A stretch of DNA of 64,000 bases from Polytrichum commune (Eukaryota; Streptophyta; Polytrichopsida; Polytrichales; Polytrichaceae): the NCBI GenBank assembly GCA_950295325.1, contig OX485803.1, forward strand, positions 25,349,554-25,413,553, given 5' to 3'. The position numbers and the translations under genes were made by a program. Positions within the stretch are counted from its first letter, which is position 1; each line of letters opens with the position of its first letter. The notes under the pieces were generated by a model. The model worked only from the letters and a program-made list of their open reading frames with translations. It was not told where the DNA came from and ran no database searches. Below are positions 24,855-35,427 of this stretch, piece after piece.

Positions 24855-26260
24855 ATGTTCTACCTAACACCCTCAAAAGCTCATACAAAATACAAAACCA
24901 TAATATACACCCAAGAACAAGAAGCCATAATGCACACCCCCACCACCCCCACCACCCCCACCACCCCCACCACCCCCAATACCGGAATACCCAAAATCTC
25001 CCTCACACATACCAAAAAACCACATACAATTCCCCATACATTATATAATAAAAGACCGCCCCCACACTTATAAAGATAAACACAAAATCACGAAAGAATA
25101 TACATCTTACCTATGTCAATGGATACTCCCAAGCGAAATAATATATAACAAATGGCTCCCCCAAAAAGACTTGTTCCCATGGAATAACCAAAACACCATA
25201 AACCATAACATCTTACTACTCACGCAATATTATACCCACAAACAACACCAACACTTCACCAACATACTACAATTAAACTTCGAGGAAGAACAACTAAGAG
25301 ACACTAGATACATCCCCCCGCCACAAGTCATACCCCTATGTCATATCCATATTAACGAATGCAACCCAGAAAATGACATCGCCCACACACAAAACACCAT
25401 CCAAAGCCAATATAGTATATCACACATCTACGATGACGATGGCCGCCACCTAATTACTATCCCTTAGAAGAAACTACAATGGCTATGGGAACAATACCAT
25501 AATGCACTAAACACACCACCTAATCTAGAACCCCCCATACAATCATTCGAAAAGGAGGTTGCATGGCTATACAAACGATACAAATACAGAATGCCCAAAA
25601 ATGATCCCTCAAACTCTCACAATACACACTCCCAAATATCATCCTTGAACATAATATTGATTCCTTCCACATCACTCACTCCTACTTCTCGTCACTAGTA
25701 ACATGTCCCACAACGCTGAGACAATTCTCCTCCCCATTCCCCCGAGATAAAGTATTTGGGTCAATAGGAACAACATTCCAACATAAATGGGTAGGGAACG
25801 GGTATGCCCATCCACATACAGAAAACGACACACACCAAGCCCTCCACTGGGCAAGACTTGCAGCAAAAAACAACCCAGACACGATTACAATAATTATAAC
25901 AACTGACCCAAACCGGTACCATAACATCAACCCCCATGAAGGTCCTTTCCCAGATTCACACGTCATCACACACTTTAAGGCATACACCATTACATATGAT
26001 GAACCCACAATATCACTAGAACTACGAATAGAACCCCGTACAGAAAGCCGTGACATTCGGGTACTATGTATCCACCACAAAGCCACAACCTTAGGACCAA
26101 GAGCATACCCACATCGCATGGACATTATTGGCAACACCCTACAAATACCCAATATATTTAACACAATTGCACCGTCCACACCAATAAACACACCAGTAAA
26201 CCGTAGCAAGAAATGGTCTCAACTTACATACCCACCCACCCCCCCCCCTTAACCTACGAC
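24855..26260 (+). pseudogene. LINE B post-RT region with an unnamed conserved domain
   Basis: This holds the counterpart of LINE A 18.49-19.95 kb. It has a short proline/threonine tandem repeat (ACCACCCCC units, 24933-24977, absent from LINE A), then the shared WNNQN…LLLTQYYT block near 25175-25255, the HI.IN.CNPE…DIA block near 25345, a KWVGNGYAHPHT motif near 25785, an LHWARLAAKN segment near 25845 and a long weakly conserved stretch. The strong match between the two decayed copies shows that the source element encoded this roughly 450-residue region under selection. I do not assign a function. Confidence 0.7.
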
Positions 26261-26299
26261 CCAAGCTACCAATATCCCACTAAACACCAATCAAGACAT

Positions 26300-27775
26300 A
26301 TGTCTACCCCTCAAATACCAACCACAATTTTGCTATTATACAGATGGGTCATTTATACCACCCAAAGGAATAACCCAAGGACATTGGAGACGTGAAAAAA
26401 TAGGTTATGGTATATATAATCCCTTTAAAAACCTCAAAATCTCCGAAAGACTCCCCGGACTCCAAAACATACTACGAGCAGAATTGACCCTTCGCCTCCT
26501 CACCACCACTTATCGGAATGAACCAACACACATCTTCACATACTGTCTCAATGTCTTATACCTCCTAAACACACAATGCACAACAGGCACCCTGATAAGA
26601 AAATACTCGAATCCATAACTGAGATGCTACAATCTCGCACACAAACCACAACACTTCATAAAGTCAAAGCACACACGAATATTAGTGGCAACGAACAAGC
26701 AAATAAACTAGCCAAAATGGGATGTACACTTGAACATAGAGATGCCATAGCCACATACGAACATGCACACCCCATGCCATACTATCTCCAAAAAGGTTGG
26801 TGGCACTCAATGCAAGAAACACTAGACAAAGGCCCCATCCGACACCTTGGTAAATACATCCTTAAATATGACAAAAAGCATAACCTAGCAATTATAGCAA
26901 CCCAAACACACCAATTACATAAATGGCTAGACAACAAAGATATAGACAAAGCATTATCAAATGATTTTTGGAACAACCCGATTATCACAGACAAACAAAA
27001 AACATGCCTAGTAAAATTCCGAACGGGACAATACATGGGACATACTCGGAAACAACTATTCTTTGGGAGAAATGCATACCCATCTCATACATGTCCTATT
27101 TGTAATTCCTTAGAAGCAGACACATGGCTACATGTACTCCTTAAATGCAAACAACAACACATACATGCACTCATAACAAAAAGACACAACAAAGCGGTAT
27201 GGGAAATACGTAGACTTCTCGTCTCAAACAAAACAACAAGACACTACATACTTATGAATGTAGGCACATACAATGAACTACCTCAAGAAAACATAGTACC
27301 ACCATGGTTATTACCATGTACATGTAACACCCAAAGATGTCATTGCAACGCTAGGTTCAAACCCGACATCCTATATATGCATCTTAGGCCACCCATATAA
27401 CTCCCCACCACCAGAAACCCCTACACCGGAAATCACTATACAATTCATAGAATTTACGTACTGCAACGATAGATTCTCCGTTGAAACAAGAGAGAGAAAA
27501 ATTAGAAAATACCAACCACTCATTAACGACATTACAGCAAGAGGATGGAATACGACCCCACTCATGGTACTAGCATCATGTGCCAAAGCCACAACCCACA
27601 TTCCCTCAATGCAAGAATTAGAAACAAAGCTCGAACTTCCTACATCACAAATCCAAAACACATTCAAACAAATCAACGTAATCGCCACACAATACGCACA
27701 TTCAATACTAATACACAAAAGAAGGATAGAAAATAGACAACCTATCATTGACTTACAAAACCTTATTTAAAGTAC
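26300..27775 (+). pseudogene. LINE B RNase H, CCHC motif and restriction-like endonuclease
   Basis: RNase H starts with YYTDGSF (Asp codon at 26343-26345), followed by LRAELT (second acidic residue, near 26475). At the third acidic position the sequence is FTYCLN, with Tyr where LINE A has Asp. The frame 26576-27400 has VKAHTNISGNEQAN (Asn at the fourth position, as in LINE A), CPICN…WLHVLLKC near 27090-27145, CTCN..RCHC and FKPDI near 27355-27370. After a frame change, IEFTYCNDRF (near 27450), RKIRKYQPL and a final helical segment end at the stop near 27768. CCHC followed by a PD…E…K..KY-type nuclease identifies a restriction-like endonuclease. Confidence 0.82.
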
Positions 27776-27984
27776 CACATGCCCAACACATCTTCCCAAC
27801 ACCCCCCCCCCTCTTTCAAATGCCCATATTACCGGCCAACCGGTAAAATCACTAGTTACCAACATAGTGTCTACTCCCTGCAAAGGGTGAAGTTGTACTA
27901 CATCCAAGACCATTACCCTGGGGTATGGTTAAGGATGTCCTACGAACATACACTCTATTCACTCCGGCCCCTTGCCTAGGGACT

Positions 27985-28013
27985 AGAGTTCTTCTTCTTC
28001 TTTCCTACTACCG
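27985..28013 (+). repeat. LINE B (TTC)n tail and right target-site duplication
   Basis: GTTCTTCTTCTTCT is followed directly by TCCTACTACCG (28003-28013). The architecture is identical to LINE A. Confidence 0.85.
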
Positions 28014-28371
28014 GTAATGTGACCTCAACCTTCCTTGGTGAGGTGTATCTTGCTCAACAATATCTCATTGCCTTCCTAACACAACTTTGCCAATAGTCTA
28101 AACCCTTACCCAACTTTGCTACTAGTCCAACTACCATCATTCCATAGTGCTCATATCGGCTTAGAGGGTTTACCATCACACATGTTCTTATGTCGACTCA
28201 ACTATGACTATTACTACCCATAATCCTTAATTATTCTTGTTATCTAATATGAATCTAGTCTCTTATTTGAATATTGCACTCTAATCTTATTAGAGTTATT
28301 TTGGGTTACTACTTCCTTAAGAGCTTGACGTGACTTCTTCTAATTGATTTATTCTCTTCACATCCATCAAA
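28014..28371. other. No gene recognised
   Basis: Spacer between LINE B and the first 8-bp-duplication MITE, with no coding or RNA signal visible. Confidence 0.5.
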
Positions 28372-28379
28372 TATTGATG

Positions 28380-28787
28380 CACGGGGAGGTCACTTCATTG
28401 TCAAGTTGACACCACGTGCAGACAAAGTTTGCTACCCCTATATTACATGCCATATATAATTTTAAAATTTACGATATTTTTTCTACATATACATAACCAT
28501 TGATAGTATCTTTTGTATATATTTTTTGAAATTTTTAGTCATCTTTATTTTTTTTAGTAATTGTTTTAGTTCAATTATGTGTCATTCTAGTTAGATACGG
28601 TATGTTTTATGAAAAAAAAAAATCAAATTTAGTTACCACTTTTAACTATGTCATAGGTACTGTGTATATCTACTCATGAAAAAAATTTGATAAAATTTTG
28701 ACCCATTTTGGTGGTGCAAATTACCAAAAGAAGATTTTTTTTGGTCGCACATGGTGTTCAACTTGACAATGGAGTGACCTCCCCGTG
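28380..28787. mobile_element. MITE with 8-bp duplication, family CACGGG, copy 1 (408 bp)
   Basis: Terminal inverted repeats of about 40 bp begin CACGGGGAGGTCACT and include CATTGTCAAGTTGA and a CACCACGTGC-like word on both arms. The exact 8-bp direct repeat TATTGATG flanks it (28372-28379, 28788-28795). The interior is AT-rich and non-coding. An 8-bp duplication fits hAT-type elements, but the CACGGG terminus is not the usual hAT CAG/TAG end, and P- or Novosib-type elements also make 8-bp duplications, so the superfamily is left open. Confidence 0.85.
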
Positions 28788-28795
28788 TATTGATG

Positions 28796-29246
28796 TGAGG
28801 GAACAATTCAACCCTACCATTCAACACATACCATCAAGTCATAATTGTTCATCACTACCATACATACCTTCTCCTATACACATACTTGGAAAATAACTTT
28901 ATACACATTTGTTCCCCAAAAGAGGTAACTTAACACAAAATCTTCATACAAAACCTAGCACACACAAAATTGTTCTCTCTCATCTTAAATACTTTTCCTA
29001 ACTCTATCTCAAATTTCCTCCTTCAGTTCTAACCATTCCTTTAACAATGGCTATCCTTTCATGTAACCTTCTATCTTATCCTTATCTACTCATTTTTTGA
29101 CTAATCCTTGTCCCTTTTCTTATTTACATATACTTTATGCCAATTTGGTAAAGGTTATAATAAGTATTTGCTATTCACTGTAAACAATTAGTATGCTCAA
29201 GAATGTCTTCCTCTTGCATATTAAAATGTAAACACGTGACACTTGC
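28796..29246. other. No gene recognised; repeat fragment at right edge
   Basis: Spacer between the two CACGGG MITEs. Its last 60 bases (from about 29188) belong to the dispersed repeat also found near 37180. Confidence 0.5.
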
Positions 29247-29254
29247 CATTAATG

Positions 29255-29744
29255 CACGGGTAGATCACTTAGTGCATTTTAAAAACGACGTGCGGCATAA
29301 TATAGAGAGGATTAAAATCATTTGAAATAAAAATTATAAAGGAATTCCAAATAATGAAGGGGCCATTAAATGTAGACAATCCCATTATAAGTAAGTTAGA
29401 TGGACATAAAACGTGGGCCATTATTTTTTTGTAAAATTAATATAGGGGCTGAAGATAAGGATCCTAGAAGGTATGTTTAGTATGGTATGTAAATGGGTTT
29501 AGGACTCACGGGGATGGATGATAATTGGGATATTTATTACTTAAAAGAAATATAGAGTACAAAAAATTATAGTGACTTGGACAATATAAGTAATGGAAGG
29601 GTGCAAACAAATGGGCCATTTTTGAAATTTAAGTAATTATAGGGAGGCTTTAATTCAACCCTTGAAGGTAAATAGCCCCCCCCCCAAAAAAAAACCCCCA
29701 GCCGCACGTGGTGCACAAAAATGCCTTAGAGTGATCTACCCGTG
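29255..29744. mobile_element. MITE with 8-bp duplication, family CACGGG, copy 2 (490 bp)
   Basis: The ends CACGGGTAGATCACT and their reverse complement, plus an inner ACGTGCGGC word on both arms, show it is a relative of the 408-bp element. The exact 8-bp repeat CATTAATG flanks it (29247-29254, 29745-29752). A paralogous unoccupied site exists at about 37215-37235 (CACTTGTCATTAGTGTGCTCAA), which reads straight across the point where this element sits between ACTTGCCATTAATG and CATTAATGTGTCTC. There is no coding capacity. Confidence 0.9.
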
Positions 29745-29752
29745 CATTAATG

Positions 29753-30132
29753 TGTCTCAATAAGCTCAATAATATGACCCTCTTGCATACTAAGACCCAA
29801 AACTATCATCTCAAGTATCCCAATGTTCTAACGCCAAATGTCATGATGTAAATAAAAAATCGCTTTTAGCAAAAAAACTTATGTTGACAAATAATATCAT
29901 GATGGCAATTAATGGATGTCACGCTTTGAGACTCTAGGCATCTAAGGGCGGGATTAGACTTGGCGTCAAGGCTCAAAAATGGGTTGGGGTGAAGGAAATC
30001 CACTTCTCTCATTGGTAGAGAGGCTGGGACTCGCCTCTTCAAGTTTACACCATGAGTTGGGGCCAATTAACAAATAAATTATTTTATTCACCATGACAAT
30101 GGCCTCAAGCCTTGGAAAAGAGAGCTCCCAAC
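29753..30132. other. Dispersed repeat remnant; no gene
   Basis: The first 110 bases continue the repeat interrupted by the 490-bp MITE. A TAAGGGCGGGATTAGACTTGG stretch near 29945 resembles the end of a Harbinger-like family, but no partner end is visible. Confidence 0.5.
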
Positions 30133-30619
30133 TATGAGCCCAAAATGATTGCTCATATTTGTTTTATGGTTAGAATTTATTTAGAATTGCATTTGGAGTG
30201 TTATTGAAACAATCAAAAGTATAAAAAGAGTGAGGCTTGGTGTGGTTTATGTTTTAGGCTTTAAGCCTATTTTGTGTGGTTAAGTAGAAGCTTAATGATA
30301 TTAGGGAGTGTTGTGATTAAGTGAGTAGTGGTAGATGAAGCAAGAGGGAGGTCCTTGGATTTAAATGTTTGAATTAGAACATGCTCTTGTTGGTTTAGAG
30401 GGTGAAGGCTTAGTGGATAGGATAAGGTCCTACTAAGTAGGAGAAGGTTAAGGGGCTTGTGGTCTTGGGTGCCCTCTCCCCTCTCTCGCTCTCTCCTCTC
30501 TAGGAGTTGGGAGCTCTTAGATTAACCAAAAAGAATGTGTGAATTAGGAAGTATTTTAGTAGAATTAGTGAGTTGTTGTTAGAGTAATTAGTGAGGGTAC
30601 TTGTTAGACATTAAGTAGG
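30133..30619. mobile_element. LTR-like direct repeat, left copy (fossil)
   Basis: About 490 bp nearly identical by eye to 34930-35427. Both copies begin TATGAGCCCAAAATGA, contain a TATAAAAAG (right copy CATAAAAAG) word about 85 bases in, and hold a long polypyrimidine tract ending CTAGG. A TG start and an early TATA word fit an LTR, but no CA end, flanking duplication or retroviral-type coding region is visible, so this is a fossil or non-autonomous element at best. A different kind of segmental repeat remains possible. Confidence 0.5.
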
Positions 30620-30649
30620 ACTTGTTTAACTCGGACTTGGAAGTCCCAT

Positions 30650-31315
30650 GGTAGCGGTTAGGCTGGTTTACTTCGGACTGAGAGGCCAAGGTATCAGCTG
30701 GAATGGTTTGATTCGGACTGGAGGCCCATTAGCAGCTGGAATGGTTTGATTCGGACTGAAGGTCCAGGGTAACAGTTAGGCTGGTTTGATTCGGACTGGA
30801 GGCCCAGTAGCAGCTGGAATGGTTTGATTCGGACTGAAGGTCCAGGGTAACAATTAGGCTGGTTTGATTCGGATTGGAGGCCCAATAGCAGCTGGAATGG
30901 TTTGATTCGGAATGAAGGTCCAGGGTAACAATTAGGCTGGTTTACTTCGGACTGAAGGCCAAGGCAACAGCTGGAATGGTTTGATTCGGACTGAAGGTCT
31001 AGGGTAACAGTTAGGCTGGTTTGATTCGGACTGGAGGCCCAATAGCAGTTGGAATGGTTTGATTCGGACTGAAGGTCCAGGGTAACAGTTAGGCTGGTTT
31101 GATTTGGACTGGAGGCCCAGTAGCAGTTGGAATGGTTTGATTCGGAATGAAGGTCCAGGGTAACAGTTAGGCTGGTTTGATTCGGACTGGAGGCCAAGGC
31201 GGCAGCTGGAATGGTTTGATTCGGACTGAAGGCCTAGGGTAACAGTTAGGCTGGTTTGATTTGGACTGGAGGCCAAGGCATCAGCTAGAATGGTTTGATT
31301 CGGACTGGGAGGCCG
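30650..31315. repeat. 78-bp minisatellite (two alternating half-units)
   Basis: About eight repeats of a roughly 78-bp unit made of two similar halves: GGTTTGATTCGGACTGGAGG followed by CCCAGTAGCAGCTGGAAT, then GGTTTGATTCGGACTGAAGG followed by TCCAGGGTAACAGTTAGGCT. Because 78 is divisible by three, the minus strand stays open for 167 codons as a 26-residue repeat (SNHSNC…). I consider this an open-frame artefact of the repeat length and not a gene, since no start, promoter or homologue is recognisable. Confidence 0.9.
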
Positions 31316-34300
31316 GGGATACTTGGCTAGTGGGTTAGTAGACCGGATTGGGCTTCGAGCAAGGTTACATACCTTGGATTAGTATGGACCTAGGCAATTG
31401 CCCAAGGGGTTGAATTTGCGATATTATAAAGGGGGAAGGAGCCTACGAGGTGGACAATAGATTAGGTTATAGCTAGTTAATAGAGTTAGCACATAGTGTT
31501 AGTTAGATGATTAGTCATTATCAAGTTGATGGACCACTATACATTATAAGGTGGTAATAGGAGATGGACTTGTGATTGGGTTGTGTGGAATTGTACTTGG
31601 AGTGTGCTAATCGTGCCATGATATAGAAGAGTGTTTCTTAACACTTGTAATCTTGTTATGGAATAAATTGGTGTGTACGGATTGATGAGAAATGTGATGA
31701 ATTCTCACGAAGTTGGTAAGAGGGAGCTATGTGAAACGAATGTGATATCCATTCCAACACCCGGACTAGGACGCTTAAGGGTGTGTGGTTTGGCCTCACA
31801 CCAACCTTGTGGACTCTTTCCCTCTAGTTGAGGCCATTGTCAGAGCTTTTATTTGCTTGTAGTAGTTTATTGGCTCTGTCTGTAGGACAGAGACCATGCA
31901 TCAACTTCTTCGTTTCAAGAGCAAATTTCCTAACCACTTTGCGTTCACACTTGGACGTTACTTGTTCTTGTTATTTTTGGTCCACCTTATTTAATGTGGA
32001 CTCTCTCTCTCTCTCTCTACATCTTGATTTCTTGATTAACGGGCTCTACTGAAAATCTTATGAACTGCCCGGAAAAAAACGAGTATTATAATACTGTGAG
32101 TTGAGACTCAGAAGGCACTTCTGACAGACTTACCCCGGACACTGTGAGGTAGCTTCTACAGAGTAGCATACCTAAGAGCACTGCATAGGAAGACCTCTGC
32201 AAACAGTAACATCGGATTGTGTGGTACCCGTTTACAACTGAGGTTACTACGGCAGTCAATCACTGAATAGTTAAAGTATACAGAGCTTAACGCAGTCAGT
32301 GATCTGCTCAGAGGAGTTCTTCTGTGAAAACCACGATTCACACTGTTCAAGATCCCACAGTAGCTTCAAGATGAACAAGAAAAGCTCATTTCAAGAGGAC
32401 TTCAAGGTGTAGATCCAGGATTAGATAAATTTGCACAGACTACACTGGAAGAAAGATATGACTACACGGGACAATCAACTATTCACTTAAATTCTATCAA
32501 TTCTTGATTTGAGAATTGCATGATATATTTTCTTTCTATGTAGAGTATGATGAATTTTACCTATTTCCAAGGAAGGGGTATTGCCTTGTTGACATCGATA
32601 ATAAGTAAGAAGGGCTAAATACACCTGTTGCACGTTCCACTAACATATCGTGTGGTATTGTGGGGAACATGGGCACAGGTGAGGACCTCTTCTACAAGGC
32701 TGCGCACCTTCCGAAGAAACAGTCCACTCATTACCATTTTTCTAGAAATTTCTTTGTGAAACCCAGAAAATTGCTTATGAGTATTATCTTTCTTGATAAT
32801 TACATTCTAATCACTCTACAAACTGACTGATACCTGCTACTGTTTTTACATAAGACAGTCAGGAGATATGAACATGTTGTGAAAACTCTTAAGCTGCAGA
32901 GAGATTCCAGTATACTTCCCTGCTAGTACTTTGTGTCTAAAATAAGTGAACTATGCGATGTACTTTCAGTTACCGAAGTAATAACGCAGCTAGTATCTGC
33001 GAAGTATCAGTAATATAGAGAAAAAGGAGCACAGGGAAATTGGTTGTTGAAATTTCAAAACTACTTTCCAACCTAGACTCTTTCTTACTGACCAATTGAG
33101 AGCTGGTCATCAGATTATATTGCTGAGGCCACTGATTTTGAGTATATTCATACTGTACATACTACTGCTGACGATCTGAGAAGTGTCTGACTAAACAAAC
33201 TGCTGTATAAAGTATTTCAAGAGGTAACTCAGACCTTTTGGTGATTCATTGACCATTTGAGAAATATTCACATAGAAGTGTGTTTCGAATCAGGATAATT
33301 TCGAAAATACACATACCCTCTATATGCTCTAGAACTTTCTGTGAAGTGGTCACACAAACTGTACAAGTATTTCGAGTTAACCCATCACTCACGTTCTTTT
33401 CGTATGAACAATCAAGAACAAGCCACACGAATATGAAGTCAGAGAACTATAATTCGGTTCTCTAAGTATACTCAGAGACGGCATAAGAGTTAACTACTTA
33501 GTATGTGTTGTATCATATCTAAGATCACAAAGAACTGAAGTAGTCAGTCTTTGAGTAGTCTCAGTAATTATGTGGGAACAAGCTATATAGAAATGCTCTG
33601 GAAGTTCAAAAGATTCTTCCACTCTATGTTCTTGATTAATGATTATTTGAGAATTGATCATAAATATATGCCACTGAAGGATGTAGAGCTTAATCATACC
33701 CAAAGAATTTCTGATATCTGTTGGGGGTTAGGAGCATAAATATATTATTATATACTGGTTAAAGGAAACTTACACTCTACGGTGGAACTATGACCATATG
33801 AGAGATATGTATACAGGAGTACTTTCAGATCAAGATGATTCCGAAAATACTCGGGCCTTATGTAGTCCCAAATAACCATCTTAGAAAGAGCACTTAAAAT
33901 TGTACAAAAATCATACGGAGTCTCATGACCCCTGATTTTTATGGTTACCATTCAAGTACAGGATATAGAGATGTGCTGGTAAGGGTCCTTGTGACAGGAA
34001 ATTTTATGACAGGCTCCTAAGAACTGATCTGCACTAGCTCAATTCTTATAATTGATCCCTGCAGCAAGAAGTCATAGGGCTCTCCGTGCAGTCTCAGAAA
34101 CTATATGAGAGCCTGGTTCACAGAATTATTCACTATGTCGAAACGAATCTAAGGAAATAACACAAAAAAGAAGCAGTCCTTCTCTGAGTACGCGCAGTGA
34201 CCACATGAGAGGCTAGTAATACAGGGGGGAAGGAAAATACAAAGAATGCTTATATATTTTTATCAGGACCATTTGGGTGCTGAGTATAAAGGGCTGATAC

Positions 34301-34929
34301 ACTCTTAGTAGGATGCTGTGTTCGAAGAACAGATTGGGAGCCGGCCGATTAATTGGATACCATCTGAATTGGTCATAGTGGGTTGCTTACAAGTAAACTG
34401 ACAATAGGGAACTGGTGAAGGTATATCTGGGTACCGATATAGCTCATTATATGTCTCTGCAGGAAGGTGGGTGTAGTATACATATTACACTGCAATCTGT
34501 TAATGTGAAATACCATGTAGGAAAAGGGGTTATGAATGACTCGTATACGTCATACTGGATACCTATTAATTCAAACAGGAATTACTACAAGTCTCTACTT
34601 AACAAAGGATTTATGTACTGAGAAATGTATAATAATATACCATGAGATTATCGAGACCCTGCTTTGACAGGGATGTATGTTGTTAGTTATTCTACATAAC
34701 ATGACTCTACAATAGGTGTGACATAACCTATTGTGACAAGAGTCTAATCCAGACAAGATTAGTCAGCTCTCTCATTGCTCCCTAAAATGTATTTAAAGAA
34801 ATCTAGTTAACTATAGTTATTTCGGCAGTTCTTGATTATTCATTTTAAAAATTTCGAGTGATAAATGAGTAGCTTCAATCCTTGACCCGCATTTGAGAAG
34901 AAGGTGCCCAAAATCCAAGAAAGGTTTGG
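31316..34929. other. Non-coding interior between the LTR-like repeats
   Basis: About 3.6 kb with no frame of recognisable function, where gag or pol would be expected in a complete element. It contains a CT dinucleotide run near 32003-32019. Short related phrases recur between about 33240 and 34220: a GACCAT.TGAGA block followed after 40-50 bases by TTTCGAATCAGGAT…CGAAAATAC is seen near 33250 and near 33792. They suggest an older degenerate repeat. If the flanking repeats are LTRs, the whole would be a large non-autonomous derivative. Confidence 0.45.
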
Positions 34930-35427
34930 TATGAGCCCAAAATGAGTGCTCATATTTGTTTTATGGTTAGAATTTATTTAGAATTGCATTTGGAGTGTTA
35001 TTGAAACAATCAAAAGCATAAAAAGAGTGAGGCTTGGTGTGGTTTATGTTTTAGGCTTTAAGCCATTTTGTGTGGTTAAGTAGAAGCTTAATGATATTAG
35101 GGAGTGTTGTGATTAAGTTAGTAGTGTTTGAGGAAGCAAGGGTAAGGTCCTTTGATTTAAATGTTTGAATTAGAACATGCTCTTGTTGGTTTGGAGGGTG
35201 AAGGTTTAGTGGATAGGATAAGGTCCTACTAAGTAGGAGAAGGTTGAGGGGCTTGTGGTCTTGGGTGCCCTCCCTTCCTTCCTCTTCTCTCCTCTCCTCT
35301 CTCTTTCCCCTCTAGGAACTTGAAGCTCTTAGAGCTAGAAAAGAATGTGTGAATTAGGTCGTAGTTTAGTAGAATTAGTGAGTTTTGTTAGAGTAATTAA
35401 TTAGAGGTGTGTTAGAAATTAAGGGGG
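34930..35427. mobile_element. LTR-like direct repeat, right copy (fossil)
   Basis: Partner of 30133-30619 with the same start, TATA-like word and pyrimidine tract. Immediately after it the two loci diverge: the left is followed by the 78-bp minisatellite, the right by an unrelated GC-richer 700 bp. The two loci resemble each other again at GGACTAGGACGC…AAGGGTGTG (about 31764 and 36597). The element is broken, and its age looks moderate from visible differences. Confidence 0.5.

Larger units (their letters stand above)
22505..28002 (+). mobile_element. LINE B: 5.5-kb 5'-truncated RandI/Dualen-like non-LTR retrotransposon
   Basis: A 5,498-bp insertion bounded by an 11-bp duplication and ending in a TTCTTCTTCTTCT tail. 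In order along the plus strand it encodes a pre-RT linker, RT, a roughly 500-residue post-RT region, RNase H, a CCHC motif and a restriction-like endonuclease. No upstream apurinic-type endonuclease domain is visible before the truncation point, so whether the full element carries two endonucleases cannot be decided from this copy. The 3' 1.5 kb is clearly the same family as LINE A, including CGAACATACACT.TATTCACTC just before the tail. G is rare on the sense strand. The frames contain several interruptions. Confidence 0.92.

Noticed and set aside
30694-31197. 167-codon repeat protein on the minus strand
   Set aside because: It is a by-product of a 78-bp minisatellite whose length is a multiple of three, without promoter, start context or homologue.
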